Below are positions 1 to 4,548 of a stretch of 6,472 nucleotides of DNA, in pieces. The position numbers and the translations under genes are program-made. The notes beneath the pieces were generated by a model. It had not been told where the DNA came from. It did not search any database and saw only the letters and a program-made list of their open reading frames with translations. This DNA is from Nitrososphaerota archaeon (GTDB lineage: Archaea > Thermoproteota > Nitrososphaeria > Nitrososphaerales > Gagatemarchaeaceae): the NCBI GenBank assembly GCA_003135575.1, contig PLCG01000023.1:1170-7641 (forward strand), written 5' to 3'. Position 1 is the first letter of the stretch; every line of letters starts with the position of its first letter.

Positions 1-252
1 CTTGTTAGAGAGGGCCGAGAGTACCGAGACCGTGCCTGTGACAGAGTTTGCGACGTAGACGGTGTTCGTCGTTGAATCGACCGCAATCCCGATCGGGGTC
101 GTTCCTACTTGGATTGTGGCCCGCCACAACAGGTTCGGCCCTTGGGCAGCCGCAACGCTTGAGGTCACCAGACAGACTACGCCTAGAAACACGCCCAAGG
201 AAAGCAAGACCCTCGCTCGAGACGAAGACCTCGACGCCCTTCCGAGTGTCAA
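1..252 (-). CDS. Secreted YVTN-type beta-propeller protein, N-terminal fragment (cut by window edge)
   Basis: The 84 visible codons begin at a TTG and run off the left edge in frame. Seen: an Arg-rich n-region (GRASRSSSRAR), a hydrophobic stretch (VLLSLGVFLGVVCLVTSSV) and AAAQG, which together form a Sec-type signal peptide. Next come PIGIAVDSTTNTVYVANS and TGTVSVLSAL, the typical blade of YVTN/NHL-like beta-propellers (GIAVD...VYVAN...VSVID). Such proteins are usually extracytoplasmic, acting as surface-layer, binding or scaffolding proteins; the ligand here is unknown. The start is inferred: an in-frame TAG lies about 12 codons upstream, no ATG or GTG lies between it and the signal peptide, and this TTG keeps the basic n-region. 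A TATA-like CCCTTAACTA lies about 31 nt upstream. The number of blades and the C-terminus cannot be seen. Confidence 0.72.
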   Translation of the reverse strand, partial: MTLGRASRSSSRARVLLSLGVFLGVVCLVTSSVAAAQGPNLLWRATIQVGTTPIGIAVDSTTNTVYVANSVTGTVSVLSALSNK

Positions 253-283
253 ATCCTGATCAAAGCGAAGAGGCCTCCAAGCC

Positions 284-293
284 TAGTTAAGGG
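284..293 (-). promoter_or_regulatory. TATA-like box for the YVTN protein gene
   Basis: The minus strand reads CCCTTAACTA. A transcription start about 25 nt downstream would fall near 262, giving a leader of about 10 nt before the TTG at 252. The element resembles the CCCTTAATA and TCCTTAATA boxes at 1518-1526 and 4219-4227. Position and likeness are seen; promoter function is inferred. Confidence 0.35.
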
Positions 294-364
294 TTGGCCG
301 CGATGATATGAGTCAGGGCATGAAAAGAGCTGAGTGTTGTCGGCGCGGAGTTGTCTTAGCTTGA

Positions 365-378
365 AACGCATAAGCGTT
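365..378. repeat. Inverted repeat AACGC-ATAA-GCGTT upstream of the 402 gene
   Basis: Perfect 5-bp arms flank a 4-nt ATAA centre whose midpoint lies about 30 nt upstream of the TTG start at 402. That is where an archaeal TATA box would be expected for a leaderless or short-leader transcript. It could be an operator overlapping a weak TATA element, or a small hairpin in a longer leader. A 5-bp stem can arise by chance. Confidence 0.35.
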
Positions 379-379
379 G

Positions 380-385
380 GGAGGT
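380..385 (+). promoter_or_regulatory. Possible Shine-Dalgarno GGAGGT for the 402 gene
   Basis: GGAGGT matches the archaeal anti-Shine-Dalgarno very well, but 16 nt separate it from the TTG at 402, longer than the usual 5-10 nt. No ATG, GTG or TTG in frame lies closer, and the in-frame TAG at 357-359 limits upstream extension. It supports the region as a translation start but does not fix it. Confidence 0.4.
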
Positions 386-401
386 AGAGACGGGCCCACA
401 G

Positions 402-950
402 TTGAAGCGCAGGCCTTTCGCAGTCGCCCTTCTGCTCGTGGCAGGTGGTCTCGCAGTCACTGTCTTTTCCTATGGAAACCTCTACGGACAGACCAACTTG
501 TTCACGATGGGCGGGATCATCCTGGGAGGCGAGGCCGATCAGACCTACGCGGCAACTGTAAGCGTCGACGGGAAATTCGGCACTGCGGTCAGCGGATATG
601 TGGGAAGCACCGGATGCTGCGTGGAATTCGCTCTCCTTGACAACGCCAGCTTCTCGCAATGGCTCGCAGACCCTAGAGGAAACCCCGGCCTCCCAATAGT
701 GCACTTGGACTCGAGCGTGGTAAAATCGCAAACCACTCAAGGCGAGTTCTCATTCAAGGTCGCCTCGAACAGAGACCTGGTCTTGGTGTTCGTCAACGAC
801 CAATACCCCAACACCGCAGACTTCAAGGTCCATGCTAACCTGGACCTTCAATATGTGTCATTGACCTCGCTCTACGGGATCTCTGGCGGCTTGGTGCTCA
901 TGGCCTTGGGAGCCTTGCTCGCTATCCTGGCGATGAGGAAACGAATCTGA
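402..950 (+). CDS. Two-TM membrane protein with Cys-Cys beta-rich ectodomain, family not recognised
   Basis: 182 aa from a TTG start, chosen because the upstream frame has no start codon before a stop at 357-359 and because it retains the basic MKRR n-region. Seen: TM or signal anchor at residues 6-23, an ectodomain of about 130 residues (25-155) with an adjacent Cys pair at 72-73, then a C-terminal TM at about 157-177 and a short basic tail (MRKRI). The ectodomain alternates hydrophobic and polar residues and ends with a segment of the type GEFSFKV...LVLVFVND...DFKVHANLDLQY. This resembles the closing strands of jelly-roll or GOLD-like beta sandwiches; the resemblance is my inference, and no family is confirmed. 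The termini face the cytoplasm if the basic ends obey the positive-inside rule. It is divergent from the YVTN gene, with a 149-nt region between them, and convergent with the SHOCT gene. Function unknown. Confidence 0.8.
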   Translation: MKRRPFAVALLLVAGGLAVTVFSYGNLYGQTNLFTMGGIILGGEADQTYAATVSVDGKFGTAVSGYVGSTGCCVEFALLDNASFSQWLADPRGNPGLPIVHLDSSVVKSQTTQGEFSFKVASNRDLVLVFVNDQYPNTADFKVHANLDLQYVSLTSLYGISGGLVLMALGALLAILAMRKRI

Positions 951-995
951 AGAATGGGCAGCTTTCCCGTTTCGAATAGGAGTGAGTCAGAGAGC

Positions 996-1011
996 GAGAA
1001 AAAGAAAGAAG
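996..1011 (-). terminator. Pyrimidine/T-rich terminator candidate after the SHOCT gene
   Basis: On the minus strand, immediately past the TAA of the SHOCT-protein gene, the sequence is CTTCTTTCTTTTTCTC. Archaeal RNA polymerase terminates at T-rich tracts without needing a hairpin, so this is a plausible terminator for the leftward transcript. I see no comparable T tract for the rightward 402 gene, only a weaker GCTTTCCCGTTTCG at 960-973. Confidence 0.5.
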
Positions 1012-1018
1012 GAGGGAC

Positions 1019-1441
1019 TTAGGTCTCGTGGGCCTGAAGGTCCCTCATCATCTGGTCGAACTGGTCTTTGGTGATCTCTCCCTTTGCGTATCTTTGCTTC
1101 AGGATCTCGGTCGCGTCTCCGTAGTATCCTCTGTTGTGCCAATAGCCGCGCGAGTAGCCCCCGCGCCAACCCCAGCCCCAGCCCCAGAAGAGACCTCGGG
1201 CCACGAAGAAGATGACGAAGAAGAAGATCAGGAAGCCGAACGGGAAGAAGAAGAACGAGTGGGGATAGTATCCATACATCCCTGTCATGGGGCCGTAGAA
1301 GAAGAAGGAGCCCGCGAAGACCGCCAAGAGCGCGACTACGACCAGTGCGCCGATGACGAAACCGACCATCCCCCGTCTTGCGTGAGAGGTAGTCGGGCCT
1401 TGCCTCGGCGTCGTTGTTGTTTGTTTGTGGTTGTCGCTCAT
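1019..1441 (-). CDS. SHOCT-domain membrane protein, aromatic-rich
   Basis: 140 aa, ATG start at 1441; no in-frame start lies just upstream. Seen: a polar, Thr/Gln-rich cytoplasmic head (1-22), TM1 at about 25-48, a Tyr/Gly/Phe loop (YGPMTGMYGYYPHS), TM2 at about 62-82 made almost only of Phe, Ile and Val, then a Trp-Gly and Arg-Gly-Tyr-rich linker (83-108). The C-terminus carries ILKQRYAKGEITKDQFDQM (113-131), the classic SHOCT motif (ILKeRYAkGEIteeEF). SHOCT is a short C-terminal oligomerisation domain found on many small membrane proteins in bacteria and archaea; its partners are mostly unknown. The gene is divergent from padR and probably co-regulated with it through the palindromes at 1498-1516. 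The WGWGWGW stretch comes from a CCCCAG triplication on the plus strand. The overlapping Glu-rich plus-strand frame is an antisense shadow of the Phe codons. Confidence 0.88.
   Translation of the reverse strand: MSDNHKQTTTTPRQGPTTSHARRGMVGFVIGALVVVALLAVFAGSFFFYGPMTGMYGYYPHSFFFFPFGFLIFFFVIFFVARGLFWGWGWGWRGGYSRGYWHNRGYYGDATEILKQRYAKGEITKDQFDQMMRDLQAHET
1170..1187. repeat. Three tandem CCCCAG units encoding Trp-Gly repeats
   Basis: CCCCAG occurs three times head to tail on the plus strand, within the coding region of the SHOCT protein. On the coding strand it contributes to the alternating Trp-Gly run. Such short repeats are prone to slippage. The array keeps the reading frame because each unit is 6 nt. 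Confidence 0.7.
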
Positions 1442-1477
1442 CGTCTGTTTTCGCCATCATAGGCATGGAGCGGCGGC

Positions 1478-1485
1478 TTAATTAA
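1478..1485 (-). promoter_or_regulatory. TATA-like box (TTAATTAA) for the SHOCT-protein gene
   Basis: TTAATTAA lies 36 nt upstream of the ATG at 1441, so a transcription start near 1455 would give a leader of about 14 nt. It is one of the few A/T-only stretches in this GC-rich window. It stands on the opposite side of the palindromes from the padR TATA box. Confidence 0.5.
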
Positions 1486-1497
1486 TCTATCGAAATA

Positions 1498-1516
1498 CCG
1501 ATATCGGATATCCGAT
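1498..1516. promoter_or_regulatory. Overlapping perfect palindromes, probable PadR operator
   Basis: Two perfect palindromes overlap: CCGATATCGG (1498-1507) and ATCGGATATCCGAT (1503-1516). GATATC occurs twice with a 7-bp period (1500-1505 and 1507-1512). The element lies between the two divergent TATA boxes and next to the BRE position of the padR box. PadR proteins are dimeric winged-helix repressors that bind inverted repeats, often in their own promoter. Symmetry and position are seen; binding by the adjacent PadR is inferred. Confidence 0.6.
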
Positions 1517-1517
1517 T

Positions 1518-1526
1518 CCCTTAATA
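1518..1526 (+). promoter_or_regulatory. TATA-like box (CCCTTAATA) for padR
   Basis: The TTAATA core is centred about 27 nt upstream of the ATG at 1551, consistent with transcription starting at or within a few bases of the start codon, so the mRNA may be leaderless. A nearly identical element (TCCTTAATA) precedes the gene at 4262. Confidence 0.5.
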
Positions 1527-1550
1527 GCAGGCCTATGACGACCAGGGTAG

Positions 1551-1979
1551 ATGTGGCCTTTCCGTTGGATGATGCACAGGAAGCGCGGGCTCCGAATGGC
1601 GATCGTCACGATGCTTGCGTCGTCCCCCAAGAACGGGGTGGAGCTTATGGACGAGATCGAAAGGATGACCCAAGGATGGTGGAGGCCTTCTCCCGGCTCG
1701 GTCTATCCCGTGCTGGAGCAGCTCACCAACGACGGCATGGTAAGAAAGAAGGAGGACGGCAGGTACGAGCTGACAGAAAAGGCGAGCGATGAGCTTGAGG
1801 GCTCCTTCGGGCACGCGTTCGGCAAGAGGGAGCGCTCCATCGACGAGATGTTCGACGAGGTCAGCGGTTTAGTCTCCTACATGGAGGAGCTTGTGAGGAC
1901 TGACCCGGCCAAGTTGAAGGAATACCGAGAGCAGCTGAAGGCGCTGTCGGAGCGGCTCTCGAACCTGCTCAAGGGCTAG
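1551..1979 (+). CDS. PadR-family winged-helix transcriptional regulator
   Basis: 142 aa. ATG 1551 is preceded directly by an in-frame TAG, so it is the most upstream start; ATG 1569 or 1572 (before HRKRGLRMAI) are possible alternatives. Seen: LRMAIVTMLASSPKNGVELMDEIE, the PadR N-terminal helices (residues 14-37, broken here by nothing unusual); WRPSPGSVYPVLEQL, the recognition helix (44-58); VRKKEDGRYELT, the wing (64-75). The C-terminal region from about 95 to 140 is helical and charged, as in the dimerisation helix of PadR-s1 proteins. PadR proteins usually act as repressors released by a small ligand; the ligand cannot be told here. Likely targets are its own promoter and the divergent SHOCT gene, through the palindromes at 1498-1516. 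Its last 11 bp overlap the 3' end of the convergent S9 peptidase gene. Confidence 0.92.
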   Translation: MWPFRWMMHRKRGLRMAIVTMLASSPKNGVELMDEIERMTQGWWRPSPGSVYPVLEQLTNDGMVRKKEDGRYELTEKASDELEGSFGHAFGKRERSIDEMFDEVSGLVSYMEELVRTDPAKLKEYREQLKALSERLSNLLKG

Positions 1980-3795
1980 CGGCGCCTTGCCGCGAAGTCG
2001 AGACGTGCCTCATCAGGAACTCGACTGCTGCTGAGTAGCCGGCGATACGGTTCTTCAGCTTGACGAGCCCGTGGCCCTCGTCGTCGAACTTCATGAGATG
2101 GGCCTCCCTTCCCAGCTTCTTGAGCGTCTCGGCAATCTGCTCGGCCTCCCCCAGCGGGACCCGCGGGTCGTTGGTCCCGTGGATGATGAAGAGCGGCGAC
2201 TTGATGAGGTGCGCGTTCTTGTCGGGGGAGATGCTCTCCAAGAATTCCTTGTCCTTCTCGGGGTCGCCGTATTCCGCTATCCGCAGGTTTCGCCTCCATG
2301 GGCCTGTGTTCTTGAGGAACGTGACGAAGTTGGAGATGCCTACGATGTCGACTCCAGCCGCCCAGAGGCCCGGATTGGAGTAAAGGCACCCCAGGACCAT
2401 GAAGCCGCCGTAGCTCCCGCCCCAAGCGGCGACGTTCCTCTTGTCTACCGGGTATCTATCCAGGACGTGCCGAAGCGCAAACTCAGCGTCCTTGACCGTG
2501 TCCATCCTGCCCCTGACGTCGTCCAGGTGCGTGAAACGCCTGCCGTACCCCGTGCTCCCTCGGAAGTTGGTAGCCAGGACCCCGAACCCGAGCTTCAGGA
2601 AGAACTGGATCAGCGGGCTGAAGCCTGGCCTGAACTGGGACTCCGGCCCTCCGTGGAGATAGACGACAAGCGGGAATGGAGGCGTGGCTGCCTTCGGAAG
2701 ATAGAGATACGACGGGACCTCGAGTTCGTCGAAGGAGCGCGTCTTGACGAGCTCGGGCTCTACGAAGCTCGCCTCGGGGATGCCACACGTCGACGAGCTA
2801 GTGAGCCTGGAGAGGTTGCCCCGCGGAGACCCTTGCCGTTCGAACTCGTAGAGCCAGATGTCGGAGTTTGTCGACGAGGAGGAGAGCGAGAAGGCAAGTT
2901 TCCTCCCGTCGTTGGACCAGTCGAGGCCCCCGACCAGGCCCTTCGGCGTCGTCAAGTCCTCGGGAGCCTCCTTGGCAAGGTCCCACACCATCAGGCGGGA
3001 CGCGCCTCCGTCGTTCACCGTGAAGGCTAAGGTGCGTCTGTCCTCCGTCGCCGAGAGCCCCTCGACGTCCCAGTCCTCGGCATAGACGTACTCGAGCTCG
3101 TGGGAAGCCAAGTCGATCCTGGCTATCGCTGCGAACTCCCTGTCCTTGTCCGTGGCGCAATAGATGGTCTTGCCTGCCGCGTCGAACGTAGGCGAGTAGA
3201 ACGCGGCGTCGCCGCTGTGTTGCGTAAGTAGCTCGGCGTTCTTGTCGGCGAGGTCGAGCAAGAAGAGGTCGTGGTTGAAGGGGGTGTGCGTGACCTCGAA
3301 AAGGAGCTTGGACCCGTCCGGGCTCCAAGATACCGGATACGCGTTCCCGTCGTAGCGGTGGACCATATCGACTGACCTGTCGCTCAGGTCTTGCACGTAG
3401 ATGTCGAAGAACGCCTGGTCCCTCGCGTTGGAGGAGAAGGCGATTGCGGTCTCATCGGGAGACCAGTCGCCCCAGTTATGGATCACCTTGGGATCGTCGG
3501 TGAGCCTGGTCACGGAGTCGCCCCCGTCCTCCAGGAGGTGTATCTGGAACCTCTCGCTTCCGCCGCGGTCGGTCCCAAAGGCGATCCTCTCGCTCTTTGA
3601 GGCGAAGCTCAGGAACCCAACCCTCTCGTCGTCCAGGGTCATCTGCTGGGGGACGCGGCTTTCCGAGAGACTCGTCATCCATATCTGCGGGACCCCGGTA
3701 AGGTCCGAGAGATACGCGAGCTTCGTGTCGTCGGGCGAGAACTCGGGTGAAAATGCCGACTTCATTGAGAGATAGCGCCTCAGGCTGTATTTCAC
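1969..3795 (-). CDS. S9-family serine peptidase (acylaminoacyl/dipeptidyl-peptidase-like)
   Basis: 608 aa from GTG 3795, normal for prolyl-oligopeptidase-family S9 enzymes, which cut short peptides and act in the cytosol. No signal peptide is visible. Residues 1-340 form a WD40-like propeller: PD-type blades recur as FSPDDTKLAYLSD (19-31), WSPDETAIAFSS (111-122), WSPDGSKLLFE (157-167), WSNDGRKLAFS (293-303). The C-terminal alpha/beta hydrolase has HGGP (381-384, oxyanion region), FRGSTGYG (411-418) and GGSYGGFM with nucleophile Ser461. The other catalytic residues are Asp543 in HGTNDPRVP and His575 in DEGHG, so the triad is complete. The GTG start keeps the conserved YSLRRYLSMKSAFSPEFSP segment. 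The frame stays open to 4131, but that extension reads against the winged-helix gene and is low-complexity Arg/Pro sequence, so it is excluded. ATG 3765 is a less likely start. The gene lies 62 nt after the winged-helix gene on the same strand. Exact substrate specificity is unknown. Confidence 0.95.
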   Translation of the reverse strand: MKYSLRRYLSMKSAFSPEFSPDDTKLAYLSDLTGVPQIWMTSLSESRVPQQMTLDDERVGFLSFASKSERIAFGTDRGGSERFQIHLLEDGGDSVTRLTDDPKVIHNWGDWSPDETAIAFSSNARDQAFFDIYVQDLSDRSVDMVHRYDGNAYPVSWSPDGSKLLFEVTHTPFNHDLFLLDLADKNAELLTQHSGDAAFYSPTFDAAGKTIYCATDKDREFAAIARIDLASHELEYVYAEDWDVEGLSATEDRRTLAFTVNDGGASRLMVWDLAKEAPEDLTTPKGLVGGLDWSNDGRKLAFSLSSSSTNSDIWLYEFERQGSPRGNLSRLTSSSTCGIPEASFVEPELVKTRSFDELEVPSYLYLPKAATPPFPLVVYLHGGPESQFRPGFSPLIQFFLKLGFGVLATNFRGSTGYGRRFTHLDDVRGRMDTVKDAEFALRHVLDRYPVDKRNVAAWGGSYGGFMVLGCLYSNPGLWAAGVDIVGISNFVTFLKNTGPWRRNLRIAEYGDPEKDKEFLESISPDKNAHLIKSPLFIIHGTNDPRVPLGEAEQIAETLKKLGREAHLMKFDDEGHGLVKLKNRIAGYSAAVEFLMRHVSTSRQGAASP

Positions 3796-3845
3796 GCTCT
3801 CGTCGCTTGGGGCCGGTTCCAACGGGCATGCGTGCCTGTTGGAGG

Positions 3846-3852
3846 CCTTAAA
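3846..3852 (-). promoter_or_regulatory. Possible internal TATA-like box (TTTAAGG) before the S9 gene
   Basis: TTTAAGG on the minus strand sits just after the stop of the winged-helix gene. It would place a transcription start near 3823, about 28 nt before the GTG at 3795. It could give the peptidase its own promoter besides read-through from the regulator gene. The match to an archaeal TATA box is weak. Confidence 0.28.
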
Positions 3853-3857
3853 GCTCG

Positions 3858-4163
3858 TCAGTCGAGCTTGAACCTGAGCTTCCTGCAAAGGTCGTCGAAG
3901 ATGTCTATGTGAGCTACCATCCAGGGAGTCAGGAGGTAAGTCAGCCCGTAGTGCTCTCCGGCCGAGCTGACGAGGGAATTCTTCTTCAGGACCTCGATGT
4001 GGTGCTGGATCGTCCTGTACTCGACGCCGAGGCGTTTCGCGAGCTGGTTCATGTTGCCCGGCTGGACCCTGAGCGCCTGGATCAACCGCGCCCTCATCTC
4101 GCCGCCCCTGGTCGCTCCCAGGAGATACCACAGAAGGCGGCGCAGGTCCTCGTTGTCCTGCAC
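3858..4163 (-). CDS. ArsR-like winged-helix DNA-binding protein
   Basis: 101 aa from a GTG start. Seen: an N-terminal amphipathic helix (LRRLLWYLLGATRGG), then ARLIQALRVQPGNMNQLAKRLGVEYRTIQHHIEVLKKNSLV (residues 25-65), a clean winged HTH in which VEYRTIQHHIEVL is the recognition helix. The wing is SSAGEHYGLTYLLT (66-79), followed by a C-terminal helix (MVAHIDIFDDLCRKLRFKL). It lacks any ligand-binding domain and has only one Cys (93), so it is not a classic Cys-thiolate metal sensor. A TATA box at 4187-4193 lies about 27 nt upstream of the GTG, suggesting a leaderless transcript that supports this start. It is divergent from a small three-TM protein and precedes the S9 peptidase. Archaeal genomes often pair such short winged-helix proteins with a small membrane protein. 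Target genes are unknown; self-regulation is likely. Confidence 0.88.
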   Translation of the reverse strand: MQDNEDLRRLLWYLLGATRGGEMRARLIQALRVQPGNMNQLAKRLGVEYRTIQHHIEVLKKNSLVSSAGEHYGLTYLLTPWMVAHIDIFDDLCRKLRFKLD

Positions 4164-4186
4164 AAGCTGCGAAAACCGCGCGACGC

Positions 4187-4193
4187 TATTTAT
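4187..4193 (-). promoter_or_regulatory. TATA box (ATAAATA) for the winged-helix gene
   Basis: GGGATAAATAG on the minus strand holds ATAAATA, a good archaeal TATA match, centred about 27 nt upstream of the GTG at 4163. The spacing predicts transcription starting at or beside the start codon. It is the best TATA box in the window. Confidence 0.6.
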
Positions 4194-4218
4194 CCCTGAG
4201 CAAGGAGAATGTGAAATA

Positions 4219-4227
4219 TCCTTAATA
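4219..4227 (+). promoter_or_regulatory. TATA-like box (TCCTTAATA) for the small membrane protein gene
   Basis: The element is nearly identical to the padR box CCCTTAATA. It predicts transcription starting near 4250, about 12 nt before ATG 4262. It lies back to back with the ATAAATA box at 4187-4193, so the two divergent genes share about 100 bp of control region. Confidence 0.45.
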
Positions 4228-4261
4228 CTCGGATAGGGAAATCGAACGAGAGACCAGAGGG

Positions 4262-4543
4262 ATGGAGCCTATGATGTTGGTGGCGATCGTCTTCTCTGCG
4301 CTGAACTCCGCGCTCCTTCTTGTGCTTCTATACATCTTCGCGAGGATAGCGATCAGGAGCCGCGCGTCGCACTCGATTGGGCTGATGTTCTTCGCACTAT
4401 TGCTCCTCGCCAACAGCGCCCTCACCGCGTACTCGTACGCCACCATGGCGCCCTTCTTCGGCGCGGAGGCGCTCCCCCTCCTCTCGACGATGTCGGTCCT
4501 CGAGTTCGTCGGGCTCTCGGTGCTGCTCAAGATAACGCTGTGA
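4262..4543 (+). CDS. Small three-TM membrane protein, DUF7521-like
   Basis: 93 aa from ATG 4262; ATG 4271 or 4274 are alternatives, and GGATGGAG just upstream of 4271 could serve as a ribosome site. Seen: TM1 at about 5-26 (LVAIVFSALNSALLLVLLYI), a basic loop (RIAIRSRASHS), TM2 at about 38-58 (SIGLMFFALLLLANSALTA), a loop containing APFFGAE, and TM3 at about 70-90 ending FVGLSVLLKITL. Size, three helices, the basic first loop and a C-terminal E-x-x-G-L-x-x-L-L pattern resemble the small archaeal membrane proteins annotated DUF7521. That match is from memory and unconfirmed. It is divergent from a winged-helix regulator, a common setting for this type, suggesting a membrane-sensor or regulated-channel partner; the function is unknown. 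It converges on the molybdoenzyme gene with a 5-bp gap. Confidence 0.78.
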   Translation: MEPMMLVAIVFSALNSALLLVLLYIFARIAIRSRASHSIGLMFFALLLLANSALTAYSYATMAPFFGAEALPLLSTMSVLEFVGLSVLLKITL

Positions 4544-4548
4544 TTCTC

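Noticed and set aside
253..401. Possible small RNA between the YVTN and 402 genes
   Set aside because: I looked for C/D-box motifs, tRNA-like arms and hairpins followed by T tracts and found only the short inverted repeat at 365-378.
249..740. Minus-strand frame of 163 codons antisense to the 402 gene
   Set aside because: The plus-strand product has coherent TM segments and an ectodomain. The antisense product shows no domain and spans the divergent promoter region.
1028..1462. Plus-strand Glu-rich frame
   Set aside because: Its Glu runs are simply the complement of Phe codons (TTC) in the SHOCT protein's helices.
987..1466. Minus-strand frame of 159 codons over the SHOCT gene
   Set aside because: The frame at 1019-1441 encodes clear TM helices and the SHOCT motif. 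The 987-1466 product is an Arg/Leu-rich frame shadow.
2071..3030. Open plus-strand frame of 319 codons
   Set aside because: It is fully antisense to the S9 peptidase, whose product has a complete catalytic triad and propeller motifs. The antisense product is Arg/Val/Pro/Glu-rich without any recognisable motif, as expected from GC-rich coding DNA.
3796..4131. N-terminal extension of the S9 peptidase frame to 4131
   Set aside because: It overlaps the winged-helix gene in another frame, and its residues are low-complexity Arg/Pro/Glu/Gly with no peptidase similarity. The family N-terminus fits GTG 3795.
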